A stretch of DNA of 64,000 nucleotides, taken from assembly GCA_946902875.1 (NCBI GenBank), contig OX336344.1:16575791-16639790 (forward strand), in the 5' to 3' direction. Below the pieces are notes generated by a model. That model was given only the letters and a program-made list of their open reading frames with translations. It made no database searches and had not been told where the DNA came from. Positions within the stretch are counted from its first letter, which is position 1; each line of letters begins with the position of its first letter. Of this stretch, positions 52,225 through 62,550 are shown piece by piece. The stretch is from Nematopogon swammerdamellus (Eukaryota; Arthropoda; Insecta; Lepidoptera; Adelidae). Position numbers and translations under genes: made by a program.

Positions 52225-52407
52225 TTTTCTTACAGTGCCGTTAGGCACTGTGGACAATCCATTGTTTCATTCCATATTTTTTCCGCCTAATTCTGACAAT
52301 TGATACACAGTGTAGGGCCAAATGCGTGCGTGCGATTAGGATAAAGTGGAGATGGCTTCTTTAAAATTATATTTTTTTACGTCACACATTTGAAAACGGA
52401 AACACAA
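52225..52407. other. Left flank of the LARD-like element
   Basis: AGTGCCGTTAGGCACT (about 52236-52251) is a small palindrome. The last four bases, ACAA (52404-52407), are duplicated at 61487-61490 behind the right terminal repeat. No gene is seen. Confidence 0.5.
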
Positions 52408-54906
52408 TGAGACAATACCTAACCTTTGCCAATAAATAATATTAGCTAGGGCAGATAGTCTGCGGTAGAATTTGTATTTTTATTTTTATTTTTAATGTTT
52501 ACGTGGCTCGTGAAAGTCTAGCGTAGGACCAATTTGCAAACCCTTTACTTGCGATCATATTAGCCACTTCCCGACCGTAGAGGTGTATACTGTATTTCTT
52601 TAAGGACTAAATATTAATTATGTATTCTAATAATGATTAAGAGTAATTGATAACCAAACGGCACAGTACATGGACTTAACTAAGTCGGAAAATGTTCCCG
52701 GGCCACACCACGGGGAGGAATAACCGCGGAAATGTTCACCTTCGGCCCCGCTCTCTCATGTGTAATGGATCAACCCGCAATAGGATACATTTATGATTAC
52801 GCAATATTTCGTTAATTAATTTTATTTACGGAGAGAACTAGCTGAATGTGTTCGTTTCGTGGCCCATCTACCTAAAACGACCTATGAGACATCCCTACTC
52901 GTGGAAGAAATTGACAGGCGAACGACGACGGCTGCCCGCGGTTCTAAATGATTGGCTAGCTCCTAAACTGAGTTGAAAATAAGTTGACAATAATGACGAC
53001 TGTTTCTGCTACACTAACTCGCGGATCTAAGAATGCTACCCGTAGCTGGGCGAAATGGGAGAGCCTGCCACCTTGACTCTGGTAGGTCGAAGTCTTTTAA
53101 TAAAGCAAACTCTACAGTTCAGAAGGAACTCCTTTTAACGGAAGAATACTTGCACGGGCATAGTTTCTGGACCCCTCTCTGCCGACTCGTCAGCATGCAA
53201 GCGAGCGGCCAGTCACCAGCGAAACCTAATGGTTCTACTGACAAGTAGCCTTCACTAGGCTGCTAATTAAACGGAAATTATAATTAATATTATTGTCAGA
53301 CCCTCGCCAAATCACTAAGCAATTAATAGCGGCAACACAACGTAAAGTAGACTTAACAGTTCGCGTCTGCGTGATTAGGCGTGCAAATGCGAAGCCTTCT
53401 CACACAATATACCAATCGGCCGACTCGCCCAACACGGCGCGAGGAATGTACGCCAGCTCCCAGTCCGTCGGCTTCGCTTGGCGAGAGTATGTGGGAATAA
53501 CAGGTGGATGTAAGTAGGTATATCGTCGGAGTTGTTCTAGTAGTTGTAGTGTGACCTCTGATCCGTCCTGAAGCGATTACACGCTCGTCTAGGTCACGGA
53601 GATCGTAGTCACCTGCTTACGTTCGCCCGCACGGGCACACCAACGCTACATGTACTTAATAAATAATGTAGAAAATTATATGCTAAAACTTATCGTTCAC
53701 GCCCGCTCGCCTCTGGATCACACAGTTTTTATTACGGATATTCGCGGATAAAGTAATATTTTGATCTCCCAGCCGCGCCAACTGCCGCTATTCTTTCCTC
53801 CTGAACTCGTTCAGTGCACAAATTAATCACTTTGTTTTAGAAGTGTAAATACGAATATTTTGTAATGTATCTCGGCGAGCCTAGGTTTTAAGACGCGGTA
53901 AAACCTAGAATACTGTTACGTTACCGCACTCGGAATAAGTACTGTAACCTCGCCGATAATATGTATTTTAGCGCGCGTTGTATTTATGGGATACAGGACA
54001 GCCGATGATTCTTCACTTCGACCGCAGTACTCTCCATCCGAAAACCGACTCTCTCCCGTAGTTTCGCCGCTGTTGTCTTCCAACCCGACTCCCCGTTCAG
54101 TGCGCGGGCGCATCCACCCCCGTACCCCCGTTACCCAAACAAGTAGTTGCAATACCGTCCAACTCCGCCCCAATACATATTTCTGCGCCTTCAACCAACC
54201 CTCCCACGTATGTCGCAGTAATAAGGCTCAAACTCGCCTGGCAGCTGCACTGATCTCTTCCTCAGGCGATCTGCCTCCGCTATTAGGGTTCCGTCGTCAA
54301 AGGTATCTCTAACTAACTCGCCTATGAAATATTCTTAATTATAAATATCTTATTTCATTTATTCATATACCCTATTCGTAATGTTATAAAAGTTTAGGTG
54401 ATATGACTCGCCTAATTCACAATTAAAGCAACGTTATACAGCTAAGACCTTCACCGACGACCGACGCGCCTAATTATCCGCCTAACTAACACCAAGCCAC
54501 ACATCCTTCAATACGTCACGTAACATTTACCTAACATGGCCCCAACCAAACCTATACTCCTACGGAACCCTTGGTTCGGTACGCAAATATGTGCGCGTTC
54601 ATTTGAACATTTGGCAGTACCCAAAGCAAGTACCGACGACTAAGGCAAAACCCCGTCTATTGATGTACGTTCCTGACATCTGGCTGGGGTTTCTCGTTTG
54701 GCTCGCCTTTAAACAAAGGAACCCCTTATTTTCTAGTTTTCTGTAAAAGCCCATACCCCTCATAAACCGACATCTTTCGAAATGAATGTATATAATAGCT
54801 AGTAAGACAAGACTCGCATGGAGCGGTTGAAAAAAAAATATTTATCTACGAGTATCTACGAATCATTTAATTTGTATTAAACACGAGTAGTGGCTATACT
54901 GTCACA
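52408..54906. repeat. Left 2,499-bp terminal direct repeat
   Basis: The offset to the right copy is exactly 6,580 bp throughout and I saw no mismatch or indel. It contains AATAAATAATATTAGC near 52431 as a possible polyadenylation context, a C-rich strand from 53990 to 54300 (CCCGTACCCCCGTTACCC), and short unrelated frames at 53033, 53293, 53916(-) and 53986, all repeated in the right copy. The length far exceeds the 100-600 bp typical of insect LTRs. Confidence 0.9.
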
Positions 54907-56099
54907 GATGCCCACCTGATGTTCATGACGAAAGCGGTCGCGCAAGACAAGTACCTAAACCAGACGCAGCTCTAAGTGACTGTTTGAGGAATGACAGCAT
55001 ATCAAACCTTCTTACTTCCCTAACATCATTAGCGGCGTCAAATCTACTATGTTGTTGAGCCTACCTAATTCTACTAGACCCCTTGTGGATACGGGCCGGA
55101 CCAAAGGAGTAGAAAGTGTCCAATCTCATGCCCACCAGAGTATTCTGCCGTTTACTATTTACTATCTCAACAAGCATATTTGCAAAATCTACCTGACTTC
55201 GCGCACTATTCGCAACCACACTGCTGGAAAATCTAAACTCTCCTTTTTCTACCTATTTATTTTTAGGCTCAGCTATAACGTAATAATGTTTACTTCTGGC
55301 GAACGAACCCAACACGCGCATTCCCCTTAACGAATAATGCCCCGAACCGATCATATCGCCCACGGATTAGTACCTATAATTTACCGAACTCACATAGTCT
55401 ATCACGGTACTGTTGTTCTAAATAGCTTACTGCCCCATGCCCACCAGACCGGAAACGAATAACGGGTTTTATTTAATTTTACGACGCCTATAACTAACTT
55501 GGCGGAATTAACCCTAGCTGATTGTAATCTAACACGTATTTAGTTCACCGCGAAGTCCAAAGGCGCGGAATTTAAAATCCACATACCTAACACAAGACTG
55601 AACTCACCACTTCCATTGTAATCATAATTGGACTCGAACCAATTGTAAACAAGATAATCCTAGGTCCTACTGAAAATCTGCTAATTCGGGAGCGATACAT
55701 TTTTCCTATGCACTAGATACTTACTCCGCGAATGGTCTTTATTGAATCGATTATTTAGTATAATTAAGTAAGACGGTGTCTTACTTGCACCTGACCGATC
55801 GTTCATCAAACCAAGTATAATTAATTAGTCCGATCGAACAGACTCTGCTATGACACCATAGGTACGGCCTCCTAATCGTCAGAACGAACTTGAACGAAAG
55901 ACACGAACTCATGATCATTCACCCAATAGCAAAACTACTGTAGAAGGCACCAACAAGTCACTTCCTAACGACCGATTTGAAGAATTAGTAATAAAGTTCG
56001 CGAACTCCATCTACAGTCAAAATTTCTAGCTAACCGACACGTAAACAGAGGCCTGCATCGTAGTCTATAATGTACCACGTCAATCTCCTAGTTCTAGCT

Positions 56100-56315
56100 A
56101 CAGTCAAATTATCGGAAATAGACTGGGCACGTCAGCCGAAGGAACGACGGTCTCCTGAGCAACGGTGTACTACATCACCGGCCGCTGAAAAGAAAATGGG
56201 GTGTGAGTTGACCACGCACCAGATGCGACTGCGATGCTCCTCACCGCTCAGAGTCGAGATGACCTAGGGAACTAGGGAAGTACATGTCCAGCAGTGGCTC
56301 ACACAGGTCGACAAA
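56100..56315 (+). repeat. RTE-type LINE 3' end, remnant 1
   Basis: ATAGACTGGGCACGTCAGCC, GGAACGACGGTCTCCTGAGC and TCCAGCAGTGGCTCACACAG follow the order of the RTE ORF2 C-terminus ('W.GH..R....r....l...') and its 'cagcagtgga' 3' end. Diverged and without tail. Confidence 0.6.
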
Positions 56316-57427
56316 AAAAATCACTGTAACAACATGACAACATACAACAACCTAGGATTTATGCATTAACTACGCGCAGTATGCCATTCGTCGTTCAATA
56401 AACGAATGTCTACCTAACATCATACCTATAATAGCTATCTCGGTAGTTCCAAAGTATAGTTTGGCCCCGTCTCATGTTCACGTATGAGAGGTCCTTCACT
56501 AACTCACAGGGAACGAGACCGAATAGTAATTTACTAATTATCTCTCTTTTCAATCCATACAATTACATACATACATACAGAGAGAAGTAGCGCCTATACT
56601 CCGGCTGCGCTCGCGTTAAGGATATCACAAACAGGCTACAAAACCATAGGACATGTCAGGTCGCATTAGTCAAAACCGCAATTGAGTCAGCTAACGTTCA
56701 TTCAACCATAATCAACATACACGCAACCTTAGCTCTCTGGGTAATGTGTTCGGCTATCGATGTTTCGGCTTCTGTCGTCCCTATCTGTCGTGCAATCACA
56801 TTCGTAGGTAGCGCGCCTCTCCATTATATCAACCATTCCCACGTTCCTCGGCAACATCCCACGTGTTTTATGAATGGACAACTAATGTTAAGAAACTATT
56901 AACGCCCAGAACGTTCTTAAAGCCGACAAACTAACCGTAATATATTTTTATTATGGCACTGTTTTCTGCATCCTAGGCGGTCGTGCTAAAGCCTGTCTTA
57001 CAATTGTTTCGCCGGCCTAAACAACAAAAGACCCCAAATAGAAAGGTTTTATGGACGATTTATATTTACATTGTATTGTTATTCGTCGGCCTCTCGAAAT
57101 GCAACAGCTGCGTTTTTCGAAACGAACGGTTTTTTCCTGCTTTCGCGGATTTTTATCGTTCTAAGGGGATAATTAGCGGCGCACGCGTTCGATACTAAAC
57201 TAAATCTACCTATTCTCTGCCCGCCAGAACGCAACCGGATGTATACCTACATAATCGAAGTTCGCGCGACTATAAGCAAACATAGCTATTGAAATCTGCC
57301 CCCAATCGTAATTTATAATTGGAATCGAACCAATCACATGCCGAATAACTCGAATTCCACAGGAATACCCTATTCTAGAAGTGATACGTCTTCCTGTACA
57401 TAAGATAATTAACCGTGCATAACCTAT

Positions 57428-57645
57428 AAGCTGAAGTGGCAGTGGGCTGGGCACATCTGCCGCAGACCCGACAACCGATGGAGTAGATAGGTGCTCGAAT
57501 GGAGGCCACATACAAGCAAACGTAGTGTGGGATGCCCCCCGCCAAGGTGGACAGACGACCCATGTGGTGGCGTGCCTAGGGAGAAGCCTATGTCCAGCAG
57601 TGGACCGACACAGGCTGACGATGATGATGATGATGATGATGAACC
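57428..57645 (+). repeat. RTE-type LINE 3' end, remnant 2 with GATGAT tail
   Basis: AAGCTGAAGTGGCAGTGGGC then TGGGCACATCTGCCGCAGAC encodes the KLKWQWAGHICR block of RTE-clade ORF2. GGTGGACAGACGACCCATGT and TCCAGCAGTGGACCGACACA follow, and the copy ends in a tandem GATGAT tail (57619-57640), the hallmark of RTE elements. It is the best preserved of the three. Confidence 0.75.
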
Positions 57646-58017
57646 TATCCGATCCCCTCACTCATCCAGAATGGTCATTCATGTAACCACGTGTAATTTT
57701 TTAGCCTGATCGAACAAGACTCAACTTTAATGTTATAGGTATGACCTTCGAATGCGAGCCCTACATTGCACGCATAATATAGGTAGTAGAGATTACCGAA
57801 GCTAACATTCGCAGTTCCCGAAATATTCCGAATTTAGCTCATTCCGCGGGAACGCAAATATAACCAAACTGAAACACTTCTATACCCACCATTATGTAAT
57901 TGGGAATTACACAATTGTGACCTATATCACAGGGGACATCGTGACGTCACATAGTGTGTGATAAGACCATCCGTTGACTTAGGTACCAAAGTAGTCGATA
58001 CTGAACACAAGGTGACT

Positions 58018-58256
58018 ACTCTCAAGTGGCAGCGGACTGGACACGTCAGTCAAAGAGACGACGATTGATGGAGTAACCGGGCCCTACACCGGTGACCGTG
58101 GATGGGAAAACGTAGTGTGGAAGACCACCCTATAAGTGGGACGACGACATCAAGCACATAGGCGAAGACAAAGGTTCCGTACCGGAAGTTTGAAGGAAAA
58201 TGGAGATATGGAGATACATATATCCAGCAGCGGACGCAGAATGGCTGACCCACAGA
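58018..58256 (+). repeat. RTE-type LINE 3' end, remnant 3
   Basis: CTCAAGTGGCAGCGGACTGG then ACACGTCAGTC, GTGGGACGACGACATCAAGC and TCCAGCAGCGGACGCAGAAT preserve the RTE order. The tail is lost. It has the same orientation as the other two remnants. Confidence 0.65.
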
Positions 58257-58987
58257 TCTACATATAACGCAAACCATAGCGCACTCGACAATATTTATAG
58301 ATCTAATTTCGACTGTCGGATACTAACGTAAATTCAACCTAATAGGACACAGGTAGAAATTATTTGTACCTTTCAGCTAAAGCGAGCTAGTACTCTCCAA
58401 CAAAATCAACGCAACTAACTGAAGTAACTTACCCGAGAGGTTATTGAGATATCTACCATAACAGCATTCTGAATTAGGTACGACCATAAGGTGTCCAGCG
58501 ACGCCCACGGTCGGTCGGTCGCATGCGGGGCCGCGAATGCCATGCTTATTCACAAGTTTGGCTATGACTATGACTCCGCTCGCGTCCCGAGTAGCACCTA
58601 CCTGATTATGGTTCACAATATAGTATAAAGTAATAAGATAATATATATATACTGTTCAGCTATCCCGGCGGCATCGGCGTTTAGCTAGAAATCCGTGTAT
58701 CAAAGGCCCGTCTCCGCGTAGGTCGCCGCGGTGTGTTTAGGAAACAACCGGTTCGAGTAAGATAAGAATTTCTTGTTGATAACATATTTAAATTAATTAA
58801 TAACGTACCTAGTTACAAAATTATATTGTTGGATAACCTTTAAAACTAATCTAGTGACTAACGAAATCGCAAGCAAAAGGTCGCAAGTGGTTTTTGTTGT
58901 GTTAACCCTGTTCAAAGCCTAGGTTAGGTCTAGTTTTTTTTTCTAGACCTAATCTATGTATAAGCTTTATCCTGGTCACGGCACCAG

Positions 58988-61486
58988 TGAGACAATACCT
59001 AACCTTTGCCAATAAATAATATTAGCTAGGGCAGATAGTCTGCGGTAGAATTTGTATTTTTATTTTTATTTTTAATGTTTACGTGGCTCGTGAAAGTCTA
59101 GCGTAGGACCAATTTGCAAACCCTTTACTTGCGATCATATTAGCCACTTCCCGACCGTAGAGGTGTATACTGTATTTCTTTAAGGACTAAATATTAATTA
59201 TGTATTCTAATAATGATTAAGAGTAATTGATAACCAAACGGCACAGTACATGGACTTAACTAAGTCGGAAAATGTTCCCGGGCCACACCACGGGGAGGAA
59301 TAACCGCGGAAATGTTCACCTTCGGCCCCGCTCTCTCATGTGTAATGGATCAACCCGCAATAGGATACATTTATGATTACGCAATATTTCGTTAATTAAT
59401 TTTATTTACGGAGAGAACTAGCTGAATGTGTTCGTTTCGTGGCCCATCTACCTAAAACGACCTATGAGACATCCCTACTCGTGGAAGAAATTGACAGGCG
59501 AACGACGACGGCTGCCCGCGGTTCTAAATGATTGGCTAGCTCCTAAACTGAGTTGAAAATAAGTTGACAATAATGACGACTGTTTCTGCTACACTAACTC
59601 GCGGATCTAAGAATGCTACCCGTAGCTGGGCGAAATGGGAGAGCCTGCCACCTTGACTCTGGTAGGTCGAAGTCTTTTAATAAAGCAAACTCTACAGTTC
59701 AGAAGGAACTCCTTTTAACGGAAGAATACTTGCACGGGCATAGTTTCTGGACCCCTCTCTGCCGACTCGTCAGCATGCAAGCGAGCGGCCAGTCACCAGC
59801 GAAACCTAATGGTTCTACTGACAAGTAGCCTTCACTAGGCTGCTAATTAAACGGAAATTATAATTAATATTATTGTCAGACCCTCGCCAAATCACTAAGC
59901 AATTAATAGCGGCAACACAACGTAAAGTAGACTTAACAGTTCGCGTCTGCGTGATTAGGCGTGCAAATGCGAAGCCTTCTCACACAATATACCAATCGGC
60001 CGACTCGCCCAACACGGCGCGAGGAATGTACGCCAGCTCCCAGTCCGTCGGCTTCGCTTGGCGAGAGTATGTGGGAATAACAGGTGGATGTAAGTAGGTA
60101 TATCGTCGGAGTTGTTCTAGTAGTTGTAGTGTGACCTCTGATCCGTCCTGAAGCGATTACACGCTCGTCTAGGTCACGGAGATCGTAGTCACCTGCTTAC
60201 GTTCGCCCGCACGGGCACACCAACGCTACATGTACTTAATAAATAATGTAGAAAATTATATGCTAAAACTTATCGTTCACGCCCGCTCGCCTCTGGATCA
60301 CACAGTTTTTATTACGGATATTCGCGGATAAAGTAATATTTTGATCTCCCAGCCGCGCCAACTGCCGCTATTCTTTCCTCCTGAACTCGTTCAGTGCACA
60401 AATTAATCACTTTGTTTTAGAAGTGTAAATACGAATATTTTGTAATGTATCTCGGCGAGCCTAGGTTTTAAGACGCGGTAAAACCTAGAATACTGTTACG
60501 TTACCGCACTCGGAATAAGTACTGTAACCTCGCCGATAATATGTATTTTAGCGCGCGTTGTATTTATGGGATACAGGACAGCCGATGATTCTTCACTTCG
60601 ACCGCAGTACTCTCCATCCGAAAACCGACTCTCTCCCGTAGTTTCGCCGCTGTTGTCTTCCAACCCGACTCCCCGTTCAGTGCGCGGGCGCATCCACCCC
60701 CGTACCCCCGTTACCCAAACAAGTAGTTGCAATACCGTCCAACTCCGCCCCAATACATATTTCTGCGCCTTCAACCAACCCTCCCACGTATGTCGCAGTA
60801 ATAAGGCTCAAACTCGCCTGGCAGCTGCACTGATCTCTTCCTCAGGCGATCTGCCTCCGCTATTAGGGTTCCGTCGTCAAAGGTATCTCTAACTAACTCG
60901 CCTATGAAATATTCTTAATTATAAATATCTTATTTCATTTATTCATATACCCTATTCGTAATGTTATAAAAGTTTAGGTGATATGACTCGCCTAATTCAC
61001 AATTAAAGCAACGTTATACAGCTAAGACCTTCACCGACGACCGACGCGCCTAATTATCCGCCTAACTAACACCAAGCCACACATCCTTCAATACGTCACG
61101 TAACATTTACCTAACATGGCCCCAACCAAACCTATACTCCTACGGAACCCTTGGTTCGGTACGCAAATATGTGCGCGTTCATTTGAACATTTGGCAGTAC
61201 CCAAAGCAAGTACCGACGACTAAGGCAAAACCCCGTCTATTGATGTACGTTCCTGACATCTGGCTGGGGTTTCTCGTTTGGCTCGCCTTTAAACAAAGGA
61301 ACCCCTTATTTTCTAGTTTTCTGTAAAAGCCCATACCCCTCATAAACCGACATCTTTCGAAATGAATGTATATAATAGCTAGTAAGACAAGACTCGCATG
61401 GAGCGGTTGAAAAAAAAATATTTATCTACGAGTATCTACGAATCATTTAATTTGTATTAAACACGAGTAGTGGCTATACTGTCACA
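58988..61486. repeat. Right 2,499-bp terminal direct repeat
   Basis: This is the copy of 52408-54906, identical as far as the eye can follow (starts TGAGACAATACC, ends CTGTCACA) and followed by the target duplication ACAA at 61487-61490. Two identical 2.5-kb repeats imply very recent insertion, gene conversion, or an assembly duplication. Confidence 0.9.
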
Positions 61487-62550
61487 ACAAACACGATGGA
61501 TTCCCAAAAGAATTATTTTATAATAATATATTTTTATTGTTTTACTATATTAGATGGCAATTTGAAAAGCTACAATAAATTCAACAAAATACCAGAACCC
61601 CTAAACATGATTTTTATTTATAGATTTATTTTTGTGTTTTCTTTGTTTTTGGCGTGAATTTGATGAAACGTCTCTATCCTGCAGCCGGTTTTTTACAAAA
61701 AAGTTGCGTCACGAAAATTATGTACTTTTGGCGACTTATATCTCGAAACGATAAGAGTTACAGGAAGGTGAGGCATATCCGACTTGCTAAGTTGACATAC
61801 CCGAGAGTCGTACATCAAGCCCTTCTATAAATATGGCCCTTAGAAAAAAGGCTTAGAAAATCAATAAATGCTTATAACTCCTGAACTACTAGTCAGATCG
61901 AATTGCAAATTGTTTCTTTACATAGAAAAAAATTGCTCTTTTTGAAATAGTTGTATTTTTTTTGGTTGGAAAATTGGTTCAGCCGTTTCAGAATAAAAAA
62001 GGAAAAGTGTTTGAGAGGGCATATTTCGGAAACTACTGATCCACGACTACTCATCCGCTGGAGAAAATGATAGGCCTCGACGAGATAAATTTTTTTTTAA
62101 TTTTAATTTTTTTGTTTCTTTTTTTTACATAACATTGCCTTGTTTTAAATTTCAACTTCGTAGGATAAGAGGAAGTGGTTCTAATTTGGCTTCCAAGAAT
62201 TGACCCACACATACTAAAAAACCAACATACAGGGAAAGTTAAATAAAAGCTTGTAAAATATTTTTAACCTACATTTAATTGCTCTAATAAAATTATACTA
62301 CTGATCCACGACTACTCATCCGCTGGAGGAAATGATAGGCCTCGATAGGATTTTTTTTTTCGAAAACTACTGCTCCCAAACTAATCGTGTGGTGGGACAA
62401 GCAAGGATAGGTATCGATGAGATCTTAAATTAAAGAATCTGCGGCCGTGTCTCCTACACAGCCCACTCGCTTTTTTTTTATTGAAAGCGCGACACAATCC
62501 TTTTTAACAAATTCCTGTTTTCAAACAATTTCCCTTTTAAAAGCTGATAT
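61487..62550. repeat. AT-rich repeats with a duplicated 50-bp block
   Basis: CTACTGATCCACGACTACTC then ATCCGCTGGAGAAAATGATA at about 62033 recurs at about 62300 as the same text with GGAGGAAATGATA, followed each time by GGCCTCGA. A third, weaker version (ACTACTGCTCCCAAACTAAT) is at 62366. This belongs to a repeat of the 'ggaaactactgatcc' class. No gene is seen; a 53-codon frame at 61495 is hydrophobic by composition. Confidence 0.55.

Larger units (their letters stand above)
54907..58987. other. Interior of the LARD-like element, no retroviral genes
   Basis: This is non-coding as far as can be seen. A motif TGCCC(A/G)CC(A/T)GA recurs at 54909, 55128, 55437 and 57219. Three RTE-type 3' ends lie at 56100, 57428 and 58018. 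GGAATCGAACCAAT-like and GATCGAACA(G/A)GACTC-like phrases recur near 55630/57325 and 55835/57711, so the interior looks like diverged copies of a common module. A hairpin, TTAGGTCTAG / CTAGACCTAA, around T9 (58924-58952) lies just before the right repeat. Confidence 0.6.
52408..61486. mobile_element. 9,079-bp LARD-like element with 2.5-kb terminal repeats
   Basis: Two direct repeats of 2,499 bp bound a 4,081-bp interior. Each starts TGAGACAATACCTAACC and ends TGGCTATACTGTCACA, so the boundaries are TG...CA with a partial inverted end (TGAGAC/GTCACA). ACAA borders the element on both sides, a 4-bp target duplication of the size LTR retrotransposons make. No gag, protease, reverse transcriptase or integrase motif could be found in any frame, and the longest frames are about 150 codons without recognisable content. 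No TGG primer site follows the left repeat and no polypurine tract precedes the right one. It fits a large retrotransposon derivative mobilised in trans, but the missing priming sites are odd. Confidence 0.7.

Noticed and set aside
53033..54312. Small genes inside the long terminal repeats (71, 74, 92(-) and 108 codons)
   Set aside because: They have no recognisable motifs, lie on both strands with overlap, and are duplicated only because the repeat is duplicated.
52408..61486. Integrated virus or polydnavirus segment
   Set aside because: No viral structural or replication protein is recognisable in any frame. TG...CA ends, direct terminal repeats and a 4-bp target duplication point to an LTR-type element.
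61495..61656. 53-codon hydrophobic frame starting MDSQKNYF right behind the LARD-like element
   Set aside because: The codons are those of AT-rich DNA (Ile, Phe, Tyr). There is no domain, and the start is created by the flank.
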